This document shows positions 15,854-25,609 of a stretch of 33,187 bases of DNA, one piece after another. Source of the DNA: an uncultured Gammaproteobacteria bacterium (GTDB lineage Bacteria > Pseudomonadota > Gammaproteobacteria > GCA-001735895); NCBI GenBank assembly GCA_937984095.1, contig CALJYH010000077.1:1-33187 (forward strand). Direction: 5' to 3'. The translations under genes were made by a program, and so were the position numbers. Positions within the stretch are counted from its first letter, which is position 1; each line of letters starts with the position of its first letter. Below the pieces are notes generated by a model. The model was not told where the DNA came from and did not search any database. It was given only the letters and a program-made list of their open reading frames with translations.

Positions 15854-15866
15854 CCCGGGAAGCAAG

Positions 15867-16835
15867 TTGACTATTATATCGAAGAGACTAATTCCTATCC
15901 TGATATCGTCGCTGGTTAGCATACCGGTATTTGCTGACCCTGCGATGGATTGGGTGCAAAAGATGTCAGACGCGATGCGCAATCTCAACTATCGAGGCGA
16001 TTTTGTTTACGTGCACGAAAATCTGCTCGAAAGTATGCAGATCTCTCACTACAGGGATGCCCATGGTGAAAAGGAGCGCCTGATTTCGCTTAATGGTGAG
16101 GCGCGTGAGGTGATCCGTGATAATCAGAACCTGACCTGCATCTGGCCCTCGAGTCGCAAGGTTGTCGTTGATTTGTCGCGCAAGAACAGTTTCTCCCCAA
16201 TTTTTATCCCGGAAGACATCGCCCGGCTGGAAAAATTCTATGTGATGAAGCTACTGGGTAAAGATCGCGTTGCCAACATGAACGCCGTGGTGGTGCATAT
16301 CGATCCCAAAGATAAGTATCGATATGGCATGAAGTTCTGGATTAACGAGGACAATGGACTAATGATGAAATCCAGCCTCATTAACGAAAACGGCAAGGTT
16401 GTTGAGAAAGTCATGTTTACCAGTTTGGAGTTGTTTGAAGGCGATGAAAAACCGGTGATAGATACGATGCCGAAAATTGACGAAAGCTTTACCCTGGTAC
16501 GCTATCACAGTGGCGATAGCTCAAAATCTTTTGCGGCTGACAATTCCTGGCAACTTGGGCGAACACCGGGTGGTTTCTGGCGCGAATCGGTGATGAAACG
16601 CAAAATCCCCGATTCTGATTATTTTGTGCATCAAATGGTTTATACCGACGGCCTGGCTTCGCTTTCGGTATTTATTGAACGTCAAACCGGCGTAACCTCC
16701 CAGGGCGGATCCTCTATGGGCGCGGTTAACGCTTTTATCCGTATTCTGAACAATCATTCAGTGACCGCGATCGGTGAAGTGCCGGCGGCGACCGTGAAGG
16801 AAATTGCGGAATCGGTATCGTACCAACAGCAGTAA
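15867..16835 (+). CDS. rseB: Periplasmic sigma-E regulator RseB (MucB)
   Basis: RseB binds the periplasmic part of RseA and shields it from the first protease until lipopolysaccharide intermediates release it. I take the TTG at 15867 as start because a CGGGA site lies six bases before it and it yields a clean signal peptide (about 22 residues, ending IPVFA before DPAMDWVQKM). An earlier in-frame TTG at 15837 would start inside rseA. The 322-residue protein has the LolA-like MucB N-terminal domain (SDAMRNLNYRGDFVYVHEN) and the C-terminal MucB_RseB domain (GGFWRESVMKRKIPDSDYFV). The gap to rseA is 13 bases. Confidence 0.93.
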   Translation: MTIISKRLIPILISSLVSIPVFADPAMDWVQKMSDAMRNLNYRGDFVYVHENLLESMQISHYRDAHGEKERLISLNGEAREVIRDNQNLTCIWPSSRKVVVDLSRKNSFSPIFIPEDIARLEKFYVMKLLGKDRVANMNAVVVHIDPKDKYRYGMKFWINEDNGLMMKSSLINENGKVVEKVMFTSLELFEGDEKPVIDTMPKIDESFTLVRYHSGDSSKSFAADNSWQLGRTPGGFWRESVMKRKIPDSDYFVHQMVYTDGLASLSVFIERQTGVTSQGGSSMGAVNAFIRILNNHSVTAIGEVPAATVKEIAESVSYQQQ

Positions 16836-16945
16836 TTCTGAAAATGGAATTAGTCCCATTCTGCGGCAAATATGATTCAACTTGCGGGCACGGCAAATTG
16901 ATATCAAAATTGACTTAATCTTCGATTCGATCAGGGCATACCTGG

Positions 16946-17398
16946 ATGATTACTGAATCAGCTATTGTCACGCGTTGCAAAGGGAAATTGGTTGAGCTCG
17001 AGCTGCAACGGAACTCAACTTGTGGCCAATGCGAACTCAGCAAGGGCTGTGGCACGGGTGCCCTTGGGCGTTTGCTGGGGCATCGCAGCAAACCAATCCT
17101 GATCGAAACCGAGCATGATTTAAAGCCAGGCGATAGATTGCAGCTGGGGCTGTCTGAATCGGCCCTGGTAAAGGCGAGCTTGACGATTTACGGATTTCCT
17201 CTGCTGGGAATGATCTGTGCCGGATTGCTGACCTCGCTGGTAACAGCATCCGAAGGATTGGTGGCTGTGGCCGCGATTGCCGGATTCTTTATGGGCTTTA
17301 AACTAGCCAGTTTTGTTACCAATTCACTTGAAAATCGGCAGTTTACACCCTATATCGTCGATATCCATGTGAACCCCGACCCCGGCACGAGGTCATAA
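16946..17398 (+). CDS. rseC: RseC/MucC family membrane protein
   Basis: RseC is an inner-membrane protein encoded in sigma-E operons, with a minor positive effect on sigma-E and a link to the Rnf/SoxR-reducing system in E. coli. The 150 residues have a cysteine cluster Cys26-x2-Cys29-x5-Cys35 (CGQCELSKGC), an extra Cys11, two membrane helices (about 76-97 and 100-124) and a short tail. The cysteine group is the family hallmark. It follows rseB after 110 bases that carry a weak AATGG/CCATT hairpin near 16843, and is followed by mucD. Confidence 0.94.
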   Translation: MITESAIVTRCKGKLVELELQRNSTCGQCELSKGCGTGALGRLLGHRSKPILIETEHDLKPGDRLQLGLSESALVKASLTIYGFPLLGMICAGLLTSLVTASEGLVAVAAIAGFFMGFKLASFVTNSLENRQFTPYIVDIHVNPDPGTRS

Positions 17399-17429
17399 GA
17401 CTGTATTTGAAATAATCTGGAAGTTACTA

Positions 17430-18845
17430 ATGAAATTGTTTAGCAAGTTTATTTATCAAACCGTTTTCGCGGTTATATTGATCATGCCTTTAGTGGCACA
17501 GGCGGCCTTGCCTGACTTCACGAAAATTGTCGACCAGGCTAAAGATTCAGTGGTCAATATCAGTACCAAATCCAAGCCCAAGCCGTCCAGTACGAGAGAA
17601 TACAATATTCCTGAGTTACCGGAGGGCTCACCCTTCGGAGAGCTGTTCGAGAAGTTTTTTGATCGCGATGAATTTGATCGCAGACGCCGTGATGCACAAT
17701 CCCTCGGCTCTGGATTCATCATTTCGGACGACGGCTATATTCTAACTAACCACCATGTCATCGAGGGCGCCGATGAAGTCATCGTGAGAATGTCCAACCG
17801 CAAGGAATTCGTGGCTAAAATTATTGGTTCGGATCAGGCATCTGACGTCGCAGTGTTAAAGGTTGATGCCGATGATTTACCGGTTCTGCAGTTTGGAGAT
17901 TCGGATAAGCTTAAAGTTGGCGAATGGGTACTTGCGATCGGGTCACCTTTCGGTTTTGACCACAGTGTGACGGCTGGAATTGTGAGCGCCAAAGGTCGTA
18001 GCTTGCCCAGCGATAATTACGTGCCCTTCATTCAAACCGATGTCGCGATCAATCCAGGAAATTCAGGCGGGCCACTTTTCAACCTTGATGGTGAAGTGAT
18101 TGGCATTAACTCGCAAATATATAGCCGCACGGGTGGTTTCATGGGATTGTCATTCGCCATTCCGATTGAAATGGCTGTGGATGTTGCCGACCAGATAAAA
18201 GAAACCGGTTCGGTTTCTCGAGGTTGGTTGGGCGTATTGATACAGGAAGTTACGCGGGAGCTTGCGGAATCATTTGGCATGGAAAATCCGCATGGCGCCC
18301 TGGTCGCCAAGGTTTTGGATGATAGCCCGGCAGCTGCGGCAGGCCTCGAAGTAGGCGATGTCATTGTCGAATTCAACGGCAAGAAAGTGGTGCGCTCGAG
18401 CGGATTACCGCCGTTAGTTGGACGCGCAAAGGTTGGTGAAAAGGCGCGAGTCACGGTAATACGTGATAAAAAGCGGCGTACCATTGGCGTTCAGATAGCT
18501 GAATTGCCGACCGCTATCACCCAGGCATCATTCTCTCCACAAGAGGAGCAAACCAGTGAGGATTCGGCGCTGGGTATGAAGGTCGAGTCTTTGAGCAATG
18601 AGGATAGCAAGCGGCTCAAAATCGAAAATGGAGTGCAGGTCGTCGAAGTGGATGAATACGGCCCTGCGAGCGATGCCGGGATTTTGAAAGGCGATGTCAT
18701 TACCATGATTGATAATCATGAAATCGAATCACTGGACGATTTTGCGGCGATAACCGATGAATTGAAAGCCGGCAAATCAGTTGCGCTTTTAGTGCAGCGC
18801 CGTGCCGGACCGGTATTTCTCGCAATACGCCCAGAAGAATCCTAA
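17430..18845 (+). CDS. mucD: Periplasmic DegP/MucD-type serine protease
   Basis: MucD (DegP/HtrA family) degrades or refolds damaged periplasmic proteins and in Pseudomonas restrains AlgU activity. The 471-residue protein has a signal peptide (about 1-26, ending AQA), a trypsin-like domain with the triad His109 (TNHHV), Asp139 (SDVAVLKV) and Ser212 (GNSGGP), PDZ1 at about 265-355 and PDZ2 at about 380-465. A GGAAG site precedes the ATG. This is the fifth gene of the rpoE operon, as in pseudomonads. Confidence 0.96.
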   Translation: MKLFSKFIYQTVFAVILIMPLVAQAALPDFTKIVDQAKDSVVNISTKSKPKPSSTREYNIPELPEGSPFGELFEKFFDRDEFDRRRRDAQSLGSGFIISDDGYILTNHHVIEGADEVIVRMSNRKEFVAKIIGSDQASDVAVLKVDADDLPVLQFGDSDKLKVGEWVLAIGSPFGFDHSVTAGIVSAKGRSLPSDNYVPFIQTDVAINPGNSGGPLFNLDGEVIGINSQIYSRTGGFMGLSFAIPIEMAVDVADQIKETGSVSRGWLGVLIQEVTRELAESFGMENPHGALVAKVLDDSPAAAAGLEVGDVIVEFNGKKVVRSSGLPPLVGRAKVGEKARVTVIRDKKRRTIGVQIAELPTAITQASFSPQEEQTSEDSALGMKVESLSNEDSKRLKIENGVQVVEVDEYGPASDAGILKGDVITMIDNHEIESLDDFAAITDELKAGKSVALLVQRRAGPVFLAIRPEES

Positions 18846-18860
18846 CCGAGTATCGGCTCG

Positions 18861-19100
18861 TTGGAGCTGAGCCTTTATTACCGGGAACAATGCCACCTGT
18901 GTGATGCGATGCGCAAAGCACTGGTGGCATTTACCCGCAATCACCCTTCAGTTAGCTGGCACGAGATAGATATTGACAGGGATAGCGAGCTAATTCGGCG
19001 ATTCGATGCCCGGGTTCCGGTGCTCTGTTACGGAGATACGGAAATCTGTCACTATTTTTTCGATGAATCGGCATTGATAGCTGCATTGGCTTTAGCGTAA
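18861..19100 (+). CDS. Glutaredoxin-like (DUF836) protein
   Basis: This 79-residue protein resembles the glutaredoxin-like DUF836 family with a thioredoxin fold. The CxxC pair is Cys11-His-Leu-Cys14 (YREQCHLCDAM), and the cis-Pro loop VPVLCYGD follows at about 52-59. The start is TTG at 18861 in the absence of an ATG in frame before the CxxC. It lies 15 bases after mucD and just before lepA, where small glutaredoxins are common in gammaproteobacteria. Substrate unknown. Confidence 0.85.
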   Translation: MELSLYYREQCHLCDAMRKALVAFTRNHPSVSWHEIDIDRDSELIRRFDARVPVLCYGDTEICHYFFDESALIAALALA

Positions 19101-19112
19101 ACTCTGCAGGTT

Positions 19113-19141
19113 TTGTACACCCATAGCCAGATTCCTATACG
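19113..19141 (+). promoter_or_regulatory. Weak candidate promoter for lepA
   Basis: TTGTAC (19113-19118) and TATACG (19136-19141) are 17 bases apart and lie about 55 bases before lepA. The match is only three of six and four of six to consensus, so this is a suggestion. Confidence 0.3.
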
Positions 19142-19197
19142 CTGGCATTCCACTTAACTTTGCTAAATCATGAAGCCGGGCAGGGCGGCTACTATTT

Positions 19198-20994
19198 ATG
19201 CGCATGGAGCTAATACGCAATTTTTCCATTATCGCCCACATCGATCATGGGAAATCCACGCTAGCGGACCGCTTTATCCAACTTTGCGGTGGCTTGAGTG
19301 AGCGCGAAATGGAATCCCAGGTACTCGATTCAATGGACCTGGAACGTGAACGTGGAATCACGATCAAGGCACAGAGCGTCTCGTTGAAATACAAGGCTCA
19401 TGACGGCAGGGAATATACCCTCAATTTTATAGATACGCCCGGCCACGTGGATTTTTCCTACGAGGTGTCGCGATCACTCGCGGCCTGTGAAGGCGCCCTG
19501 TTGATTGTTGATGCCTCCCAGGGCGTCGAGGCGCAAAGTGTCGCCAACTGCTACACCGCCATCGATCTGGACCTTGAAGTCATTCCAGTGTTGAACAAGA
19601 TTGACTTGCCGGCAGCGGATCCAGAGAGAGTTAAACACGAAATTGAACAAATTATTGGGCTCGATGCTTCCGATGCGATCGAGATCAGTGCCAAAACTGG
19701 CGTTGGAATTGAAGATCTGCTGGAGCAAATCATCGAAAAAATTCCACCGCCGGTTGGTTCAGAAGAAAATAAGACCCAGGCGTTGGTGATTGATTCATGG
19801 TTCGATAATTATGTCGGAGTCATTACCCTGGTGCGCGTCATGGAAGGTCAGATCAGGCCTAAGCAAAAGATCAAGATGATGTCGAGCGGGCAGGAATTTC
19901 TGGTTGAGAAGGTCGGAATTTTTACCCCTAAACGCAAGGATACTGAAAACCTGCAGGCTGGTAGCGTTGGATTTATTATCGCCGGAATCAAGGATATCGA
20001 GTCAGCCCGGGTCGGCGATACCATAACCCTGGCGCAGCGGCCGGCCGATAAGGCGTTGGCAGATTTCAAACAAGTCCAGCCGCGTGTATTTGCAGGCCTG
20101 TTTCCAATCAGTGCTGACGACTACGAGGACTGCCGCGAGGCGCTTAAGAAGCTGAAGCTGAACGATGCCGCGCTGCAATTTGAGCCGGAATCGTCACAAG
20201 CGCTTGGTTTCGGGTTTCGTTGTGGTTTTCTGGGTATGTTGCACATGGAAATCGTGCAGGAAAGGCTGGAACGTGAATATGATCTAGACCTTATTACCAC
20301 GGCACCTACCGTTGTTTACCAGGTGGAAACAACCTCTGGCGAACTGGTCGAGATTCACAACCCGGCAGATTTGCCCGCGATTAATAAGATCGACGAAATT
20401 CGTGAACCGATTATCCAGGCTAATATACTGTTACCGGAGGCTTATATCGGCGCTGTGATTTCGCTGTGTATCGAAAAGCGGGGCGTGCAAAAAGATATGC
20501 AGTTCCTCGGAAACCAGGTGTCACTGGTTTTCGAGATACCATTGAGCGAGGTCGTGCTCGACTTTTTTGATCGCCTGAAATCGGTTAGTCGCGGCTACGC
20601 TTCATTCGACTACGAGTTTTTGCGCTTCGAGGCGTCAAACCTGGTTAAACTCGATGTACTGATAAACGCTGAAAAAGTGGATGCCCTGTCGTTGATCGTG
20701 CATCGCAGTAACGCGGATTACCGGGGTCGCGAACTTGCTTCCAAAATGAAAGAGTTGATTCCACGGCAGATGTTTGACGTGGCGATACAGGCTGCCATCG
20801 GTTCAAACATTGTTGCGCGGACAAATGTAAAGGCATTGCGCAAGAACGTAACCGCCAAATGTTATGGTGGCGATGTCACACGAAAGCGGAAATTGCTTGA
20901 GAAGCAAAAAGCCGGTAAAAAGCGTATGAAGCAGGTTGGGAGTGTCGAGATTCCGCAGGACGCTTTTCTTGCGGTATTGAAGGTAGATAGTTAG
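19198..20994 (+). CDS. lepA: Elongation factor 4 (EF4/LepA), translational GTPase
   Basis: LepA is a ribosome-bound GTPase of the EF-G superfamily linked to translation initiation, ribosome biogenesis or back-translocation. The 598 residues, the family length, show G1 AHIDHGKST (13-21), the switch I RGITIK (52-57), G3 DTPGH (79-83), G4 NKID (133-136) and the LepA C-terminal domain rich in Lys. The start ATG at 19198 has GGGCGG upstream; a second ATG two codons later is equally possible. It leads the lepA-lepB run. Confidence 0.98.
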   Translation: MRMELIRNFSIIAHIDHGKSTLADRFIQLCGGLSEREMESQVLDSMDLERERGITIKAQSVSLKYKAHDGREYTLNFIDTPGHVDFSYEVSRSLAACEGALLIVDASQGVEAQSVANCYTAIDLDLEVIPVLNKIDLPAADPERVKHEIEQIIGLDASDAIEISAKTGVGIEDLLEQIIEKIPPPVGSEENKTQALVIDSWFDNYVGVITLVRVMEGQIRPKQKIKMMSSGQEFLVEKVGIFTPKRKDTENLQAGSVGFIIAGIKDIESARVGDTITLAQRPADKALADFKQVQPRVFAGLFPISADDYEDCREALKKLKLNDAALQFEPESSQALGFGFRCGFLGMLHMEIVQERLEREYDLDLITTAPTVVYQVETTSGELVEIHNPADLPAINKIDEIREPIIQANILLPEAYIGAVISLCIEKRGVQKDMQFLGNQVSLVFEIPLSEVVLDFFDRLKSVSRGYASFDYEFLRFEASNLVKLDVLINAEKVDALSLIVHRSNADYRGRELASKMKELIPRQMFDVAIQAAIGSNIVARTNVKALRKNVTAKCYGGDVTRKRKLLEKQKAGKKRMKQVGSVEIPQDAFLAVLKVDS

Positions 20995-21027
20995 TTACTA
21001 GTATTGCACGAGGTAGAGACATACTGA

Positions 21028-21858
21028 ATGATCCATTTTGATTTTGAGCTTTTATTGCTGATACTAACCGCAGTGACGGGCTTATTATGGCTTGCCGATG
21101 CACTCGTGTTCGCTCGTCTGCGGCAACAACCGGCGACTAGTAAGATTAAGAAGGAACCGCTTGTCATCGAGTACTCGCGGGCCTTTTTTCCGGTTCTGAT
21201 AGCGGTTCTGGTGTTACGTGCGTTTTTATTTGAACCATTTCGTATTCCCTCGGGTTCAATGATGCCGACGCTTTTAGTTGGCGATTTTATCCTCGTAAAC
21301 AAGTTTACTTATGGCTTGAGGTTACCAGTCTGGCAAAACCGTATAACCGAGGGTAACAAACCAAAACGTGGCGATGTCGTCGTTTTCCGCTATCCTCAGG
21401 ATGAATCACAGGATTATATTAAGCGAGTTGTTGGGTTACCTGGTGATCACGTGGGCTACTATAATCGACGCTTGTCGATCAATGGCAAACTGCTGGATAT
21501 CGAAACAGACCGTGTTTACGATGGATTAGGCGATTTGAATAACATGCAATATGCGAATGGATGTGACCGGGCAGCTGCCAACTGCCAGGTGTATATCGAG
21601 AAACTTGGCCAGGCCGAATATAAGATAATGACCAATCCCAGCTCCACATTTGGTGTTAATGGAGAATTATTCGTTCCGGAAGGACAGTACTTCGTGATGG
21701 GCGATAATCGCGATCACAGCAATGACAGCAGGATATGGGGCTATGTTCCCGAAGAAAACCTGGTTGGCAAGGCTGTTATGATATGGATGCACTGGGATTG
21801 GCGGACGGATGGAACGGGTCTGGATTTGTCCAGGGTTGGCCGTAAAATTTCGAATTGA
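21028..21858 (+). CDS. lepB: Signal peptidase I
   Basis: LepB cleaves signal peptides from exported proteins at the periplasmic face of the inner membrane. The 276-residue protein has two N-terminal membrane segments (about 6-28 and 51-70), the nucleophile Ser77 in PSGSMMPTL and the general base Lys132 in YIKRVVGLPGD. Box E reads MGDNRDHSNDSR near 225-236. A GAGG-like site precedes the ATG. It lies 33 bases after lepA. Confidence 0.97.
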   Translation: MIHFDFELLLLILTAVTGLLWLADALVFARLRQQPATSKIKKEPLVIEYSRAFFPVLIAVLVLRAFLFEPFRIPSGSMMPTLLVGDFILVNKFTYGLRLPVWQNRITEGNKPKRGDVVVFRYPQDESQDYIKRVVGLPGDHVGYYNRRLSINGKLLDIETDRVYDGLGDLNNMQYANGCDRAAANCQVYIEKLGQAEYKIMTNPSSTFGVNGELFVPEGQYFVMGDNRDHSNDSRIWGYVPEENLVGKAVMIWMHWDWRTDGTGLDLSRVGRKISN

Positions 21859-21865
21859 GGAACTG

Positions 21866-22252
21866 ATGATGAAAAGATCAACGAACTCGAGACACCGACA
21901 AAAAGGTATGTCAAGTTTTGGCTGGATTGCCGTGTTCGGTATTTTTGCATTATTACTGATAATGTTTTTCAAGGTTTTTCCAATGTATTACGGTAATTAT
22001 CAGGTCAAGACTGCATTGGAGTATCTGGCGACGGACGAACGAGTGGATCCAAAATCCAAGCGCGAGATCTGGGAGTCCCTGCAAAGACGTCTGTATGTAA
22101 ATGAAGTCAGATCCATCAAGCGCGAGCATGTAACCATGACGCGCAAGGATGGCAAAACCACTGTGACCGTCGATTACGAGGTCAGGGATAATTTTATAGG
22201 GCCCTTGTTTATCGGCGGTCATTTCGTTCAAAGCATAGTGATTGAGCGGTGA
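21866..22252 (+). CDS. DUF4845 family membrane protein
   Basis: This 128-residue protein has one membrane helix at about 17-38 and a periplasmic or external tail ending VIER. It belongs to the DUF4845 group that sits between lepB and rnc in many gammaproteobacteria; function unknown. I choose the ATG at 21866 (or the adjacent one at 21869) because a GAGG site overlapping the lepB stop lies just upstream. Its stop overlaps the rnc GTG in a GTGA junction. The conserved setting suggests a role near signal peptidase or membrane assembly, but that is only inference. Confidence 0.88.
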   Translation: MMKRSTNSRHRQKGMSSFGWIAVFGIFALLLIMFFKVFPMYYGNYQVKTALEYLATDERVDPKSKREIWESLQRRLYVNEVRSIKREHVTMTRKDGKTTVTVDYEVRDNFIGPLFIGGHFVQSIVIER

Positions 22253-22920
22253 ATGCCGACAAATTCTGCAACCTTACCGGATACCAATTCAGGCAGCAGG
22301 ATTTACTGGAACAGGCGCTTACCCATCGCAGTTATTCACGTAGCAAAAATAACGAGCGACTCGAGTTTCTCGGCGACAGTATCCTCAATCTGATCATTTC
22401 AAACCATATCTATTTGCGTTTCACAGATGCCGACGAGGGGGACCTGAGTCGCATTCGCGCATCCCTGGTAAAAGAAGAATCACTGGCTCAAATCGCCATG
22501 GATGTTGGCCTGGGTGATCATATTCGCCTGGGTGGCGGCGAGTTGAAAAGTGGGGGATTTCGTCGAGCATCCATTCTATCTGACGCACTGGAAGCATTGA
22601 TTGCTGCCATTTATCTCGACAGTGATTATGCCCAGACCGAAGCTACTGTTCTGCGTTTATACCATGGACAGTTGCAAACCGTCGATGAAAACGCCAACCT
22701 GCGTGATCCAAAGACCCAATTGCAGGAGTATCTGCAGGCGAGAAAGATGCATTTGCCCCGTTACCAGGTAGAACAAACCAGTGGTAAATCTCATAACCAG
22801 GTTTTTACCGTAAGCTGTAATATCACTGATCTCGAACTACAGAGTAAAGGCAAGGGGTCTAGTCGCAAAAAAGCAGAACAACAGGCCGCACAAGAAATAT
22901 TAGACAAACTGGAAACATGA
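22249..22920 (+). CDS. rnc: Ribonuclease III
   Basis: RNase III cuts double-stranded RNA, maturing rRNA and processing messages such as rpsO-pnp. The 223-residue protein has the catalytic signature ERLEFLGDS (36-44), with metal ligands Glu39, Asp43, Asp112 and Glu115, followed by a double-stranded RNA-binding domain (about 153-223, KSHNQVFTVSC and SRKKAEQQAAQEIL). The start is GTG at 22249, overlapping the previous stop; there is no in-frame ATG at the N-terminus. Confidence 0.97.
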   Translation: MNADKFCNLTGYQFRQQDLLEQALTHRSYSRSKNNERLEFLGDSILNLIISNHIYLRFTDADEGDLSRIRASLVKEESLAQIAMDVGLGDHIRLGGGELKSGGFRRASILSDALEALIAAIYLDSDYAQTEATVLRLYHGQLQTVDENANLRDPKTQLQEYLQARKMHLPRYQVEQTSGKSHNQVFTVSCNITDLELQSKGKGSSRKKAEQQAAQEILDKLET

Positions 22921-23816
22921 TTGACGAGTTTCAATGTGGTTACGTTGCACTGATTGGCAAACCCAACACGGGCAAATCGACCTTAATGAATGCGCTCGTC
23001 GGTCAAAAACTCAGTATTACCGCGCACCGGCCGCAAACCACCAGGCATCAAATTCTCGGTATCAAAACAACCGAGAAGTACCAGTGCATTTTTATTGATA
23101 CCCCGGGCATTCACGACAACAATAAAAAAGCGATCCACCGCTATATGAATCGTGCTGCAACCAGTATGCTGGATGATGCCGATCTGATATGTGTGCTGCT
23201 CGACATTTCTCATTTCAACCAGGAAGATGAAAAAATTCTGCAACGTGTTGCGCACTACGAACAGGTTTTGATTGTGCTTAATAAGATCGATCAAAAGAGT
23301 CGCGAGTCCTGCCTGCCGATAATGCATCAAGTCTCGCAGCAAGTTCCAGGTTTCGAATGTGTCCCAGTGTCGGCCCTTACCGGTGAAAACCTGGAGCGTC
23401 TCGAGCAGCTTATAGTTGCCCGTCTGCCCGTTGGCGTGCCGCAATTTCCAGACGATCAGCTGACTGATAAATCGATGCGATTTATCAGTGCGGAAATTGT
23501 GCGAGAAAAACTTTTCCGCGAACTTAAGCAGGAATTACCTTATTCAATCACGGTTAACATAGATCATTATATCGAGGAGACGGATATCACGCGTATATCG
23601 GCAACCATCTGGGTTGAACGTAAATCGCAAAAATCGATCGTCATCGGTAAAAGCGGAACTCTGTTGAAAAAGGTAGGATCCCTGGCACGCAGTGATATAG
23701 AGCGGCTGATAGATGCAAGAGTCTATCTGCAGCTCTGGGTGAAAGTGCGAGCTGACTGGTCTGATGATGAACAGTCGCTGGCGACCTTTGGTTACTCGGA
23801 TGGAACCCAGGGTTAG
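22917..23816 (+). CDS. era: GTPase Era
   Basis: Era is an essential GTPase that binds the 3' end of 16S rRNA and guides 30S assembly. The 299 residues have G1 GKPNTGKS (14-21), G3 DTPG near 61-64, G4 NKID near 122-125 and a C-terminal KH domain with VIGKSGTLLKKVG. G1 usually reads GRPNVGKS in the family; here Lys and Thr replace Arg and Val, which keeps the GxxxxGKS pattern. The ATG overlaps the rnc stop by four bases. Confidence 0.97.
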   Translation: MIDEFQCGYVALIGKPNTGKSTLMNALVGQKLSITAHRPQTTRHQILGIKTTEKYQCIFIDTPGIHDNNKKAIHRYMNRAATSMLDDADLICVLLDISHFNQEDEKILQRVAHYEQVLIVLNKIDQKSRESCLPIMHQVSQQVPGFECVPVSALTGENLERLEQLIVARLPVGVPQFPDDQLTDKSMRFISAEIVREKLFRELKQELPYSITVNIDHYIEETDITRISATIWVERKSQKSIVIGKSGTLLKKVGSLARSDIERLIDARVYLQLWVKVRADWSDDEQSLATFGYSDGTQG

Positions 23817-24498
23817 TGATCAGATCTCCTTTATTCTGCGTCGGCGTGACTGGCAGAATTCAAGCCTGATACTGGACTTTTTTACCCGGGATCATGGTTG
23901 TATCCGGGCGATTGCCAGGGGTGCCCGCCGGAATCCCGCGAAAACACCTTACCAGCCTTTTGTAATGCTCAGTATCAGCTGGACCGGAAGGCAGGAACTA
24001 AAGACCCTGACCGGCATCGAAGGTCAGGCTCTGCCGGTCGACGAGAAGAACTACCTGGCATTATTGTACGTGAACGAGTTACTGGGTGCCTTGCTGCCAC
24101 AAGGTGAAGCTAATCCGGCAGTATTTGCGAGTTACCAGTCATTATTACAACAGTCCATAGACGATATCGGCGAAGCTGGATTGCGAAGGTTTGAGCTGGA
24201 ATTGATGCAGCGACTCGGTTACTTCCCCGATCTTTCTCGGGATGCGGCTAGTGGGCAGGAGATCCAGGCGGAGGCTTTTTATCAGTTTGTAATCAATAGC
24301 GGCTTTGTTGCCTGTGCTGATTCTGCCAGGGATTCCGTAAGCGGGCGGGTGGTTATCGACTGGATCCGGGGCGATTACCAGCAGGATCCCGTGTTACGCC
24401 TGGCCAAAGCGGTGTTACGCAGTACTATTGACTTTAACTTGCACGGAAAAACGCTAAAATCGCGCGATGTCCTGCTTGAAATGATGAGGCGAAAATGA
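23800..24498 (+). CDS. recO: DNA repair protein RecO
   Basis: RecO works with RecR to load RecA on SSB-coated single-stranded DNA in the RecFOR gap-repair pathway. I place the start at ATG 23800 ([18 protein letters not shown], 232 residues), the usual RecO N-terminal region; the frame extends to 23764 but inside era and without family support. An OB-fold occupies about 1-80 and a helical region follows. There is no four-cysteine zinc finger, which is normal for gammaproteobacterial RecO. It overlaps the era stop and ends over the pdxJ ATG. Confidence 0.93.
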   Translation: MEPRVSDQISFILRRRDWQNSSLILDFFTRDHGCIRAIARGARRNPAKTPYQPFVMLSISWTGRQELKTLTGIEGQALPVDEKNYLALLYVNELLGALLPQGEANPAVFASYQSLLQQSIDDIGEAGLRRFELELMQRLGYFPDLSRDAASGQEIQAEAFYQFVINSGFVACADSARDSVSGRVVIDWIRGDYQQDPVLRLAKAVLRSTIDFNLHGKTLKSRDVLLEMMRRK

Positions 24499-25235
24499 CA
24501 AGCCCTGTAACCCTGGGGGTCAATATTGACCATGTTGCTACCTTGCGCCAGGCGCGCGGTACACGCTTTCCCGACCCTGTATACGCCGCCCAGGTTGCGG
24601 AGCATTCCGGAGCCGATTCGATAACCTTTCACCTGCGAGAAGACCGGCGTCATATCCAGGAGCGCGATGCACTGTTGCTCAAGCAGGTGGTCAATACCAA
24701 GCTCAACCTGGAAATCGCGATCACCGACGAAATGATTACTTTTGGCTGCAAGCTACAGGCTGAAGATGTCTGCCTGGTGCCGGAAAAACGTGAAGAACTA
24801 ACCACCGAAGGAGGCCTGGATGTTGCCGGTCAGATCGAACAGGTTCGTTCCGCCTGCGCCCGACTGGCAGAGGTCGGGACGCGAGTTTCACCATTCATCG
24901 ATGCCAGTCGAGATCAAATCGATGCGGTTATCGAATGCGGCGCACCCTGTATTGAAATCCATACCGGGCACTATGCCGATGCGCAGGGCGACGAACAGTT
25001 GCGAATGCTGGAAAAAATAAACGAGGCGGTAGCCTACGCGCATGGTAAAGGTTTGCAGGTCAATGCGGGGCACGGGCTTAATCGTCATAATGTGCGACCG
25101 ATTGCTGCTAACCCGTTGGTGACTGAATTAAATATTGGTCATGCAATCATTGCTGATGCCGTTTTCCTTGGGCTCGGGCAGGCGATCCGGGATATTAAGC
25201 GGCTGATTCTAGACGCCAGAAGCCAGGGATTATGA
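24495..25235 (+). CDS. pdxJ: Pyridoxine 5'-phosphate synthase
   Basis: PdxJ closes the pyridoxine ring from deoxyxylulose 5-phosphate and 3-amino-1-hydroxyacetone phosphate in vitamin B6 synthesis. The 246-residue TIM barrel shows the family landmarks [15 protein letters not shown] (9-23), His46 in FHLREDRRH, Glu73 in LNLEIA and His193 in NAGHGLN. The ATG overlaps the recO stop (ATGA). Its product cofactor, PLP, is used by ilvE and cysM in this window. Confidence 0.97.
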   Translation: MTSPVTLGVNIDHVATLRQARGTRFPDPVYAAQVAEHSGADSITFHLREDRRHIQERDALLLKQVVNTKLNLEIAITDEMITFGCKLQAEDVCLVPEKREELTTEGGLDVAGQIEQVRSACARLAEVGTRVSPFIDASRDQIDAVIECGAPCIEIHTGHYADAQGDEQLRMLEKINEAVAYAHGKGLQVNAGHGLNRHNVRPIAANPLVTELNIGHAIIADAVFLGLGQAIRDIKRLILDARSQGL

Positions 25236-25609
25236 TAGTCGGCATTGGTGTCGATATCGCAGAAACCGCTCGCTTCGAGAAACTGAGTGCAAAGTTCGGT
25301 GATCGTTTCGCGCGCCGAATTTTGACCGACGACGAACTGGCAGAGTTTGATCGACGTAAGCAATCCAAGGTATTCCTGGCAACCCGATTTGCCGCGAAGG
25401 AGGCCGTGGCCAAGGCGCTGGGAAGCGGAATTGGCGAACAACTGGGATTTCATTCGATTCAAATCGATAATGATAAGCAAGGCAAACCACTGCTGCGATT
25501 TCTGGGTAGCGCCAATGACTTGATTGCTCGCCTCGAAATCAAAAATGCATTGCTTTCACTATCTGATGAAAAGCATTATGTCGTGGCAATGGTGGTACTG
25601 GAGTCTTAG
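25232..25609 (+). CDS. acpS: Holo-[acyl-carrier-protein] synthase
   Basis: AcpS transfers the phosphopantetheine arm of coenzyme A to acyl carrier protein, giving active ACP for fatty acid synthesis. The 125-residue protein has the magnesium ligands Asp8 (GVDIAE) and Glu57 ([13 protein letters not shown]). The ATG overlaps the pdxJ stop (ATGA). The last codons overlap, tail to tail, the last codons of the minus-strand kinase gene by four bases. Confidence 0.97.
   Translation: MIVGIGVDIAETARFEKLSAKFGDRFARRILTDDELAEFDRRKQSKVFLATRFAAKEAVAKALGSGIGEQLGFHSIQIDNDKQGKPLLRFLGSANDLIARLEIKNALLSLSDEKHYVVAMVVLES

Noticed and set aside
15837-15866. Earlier TTG start for rseB
   Set aside because: It lies inside rseA and adds ten polar residues before the signal peptide; the TTG at 15867 has a ribosome-binding site.
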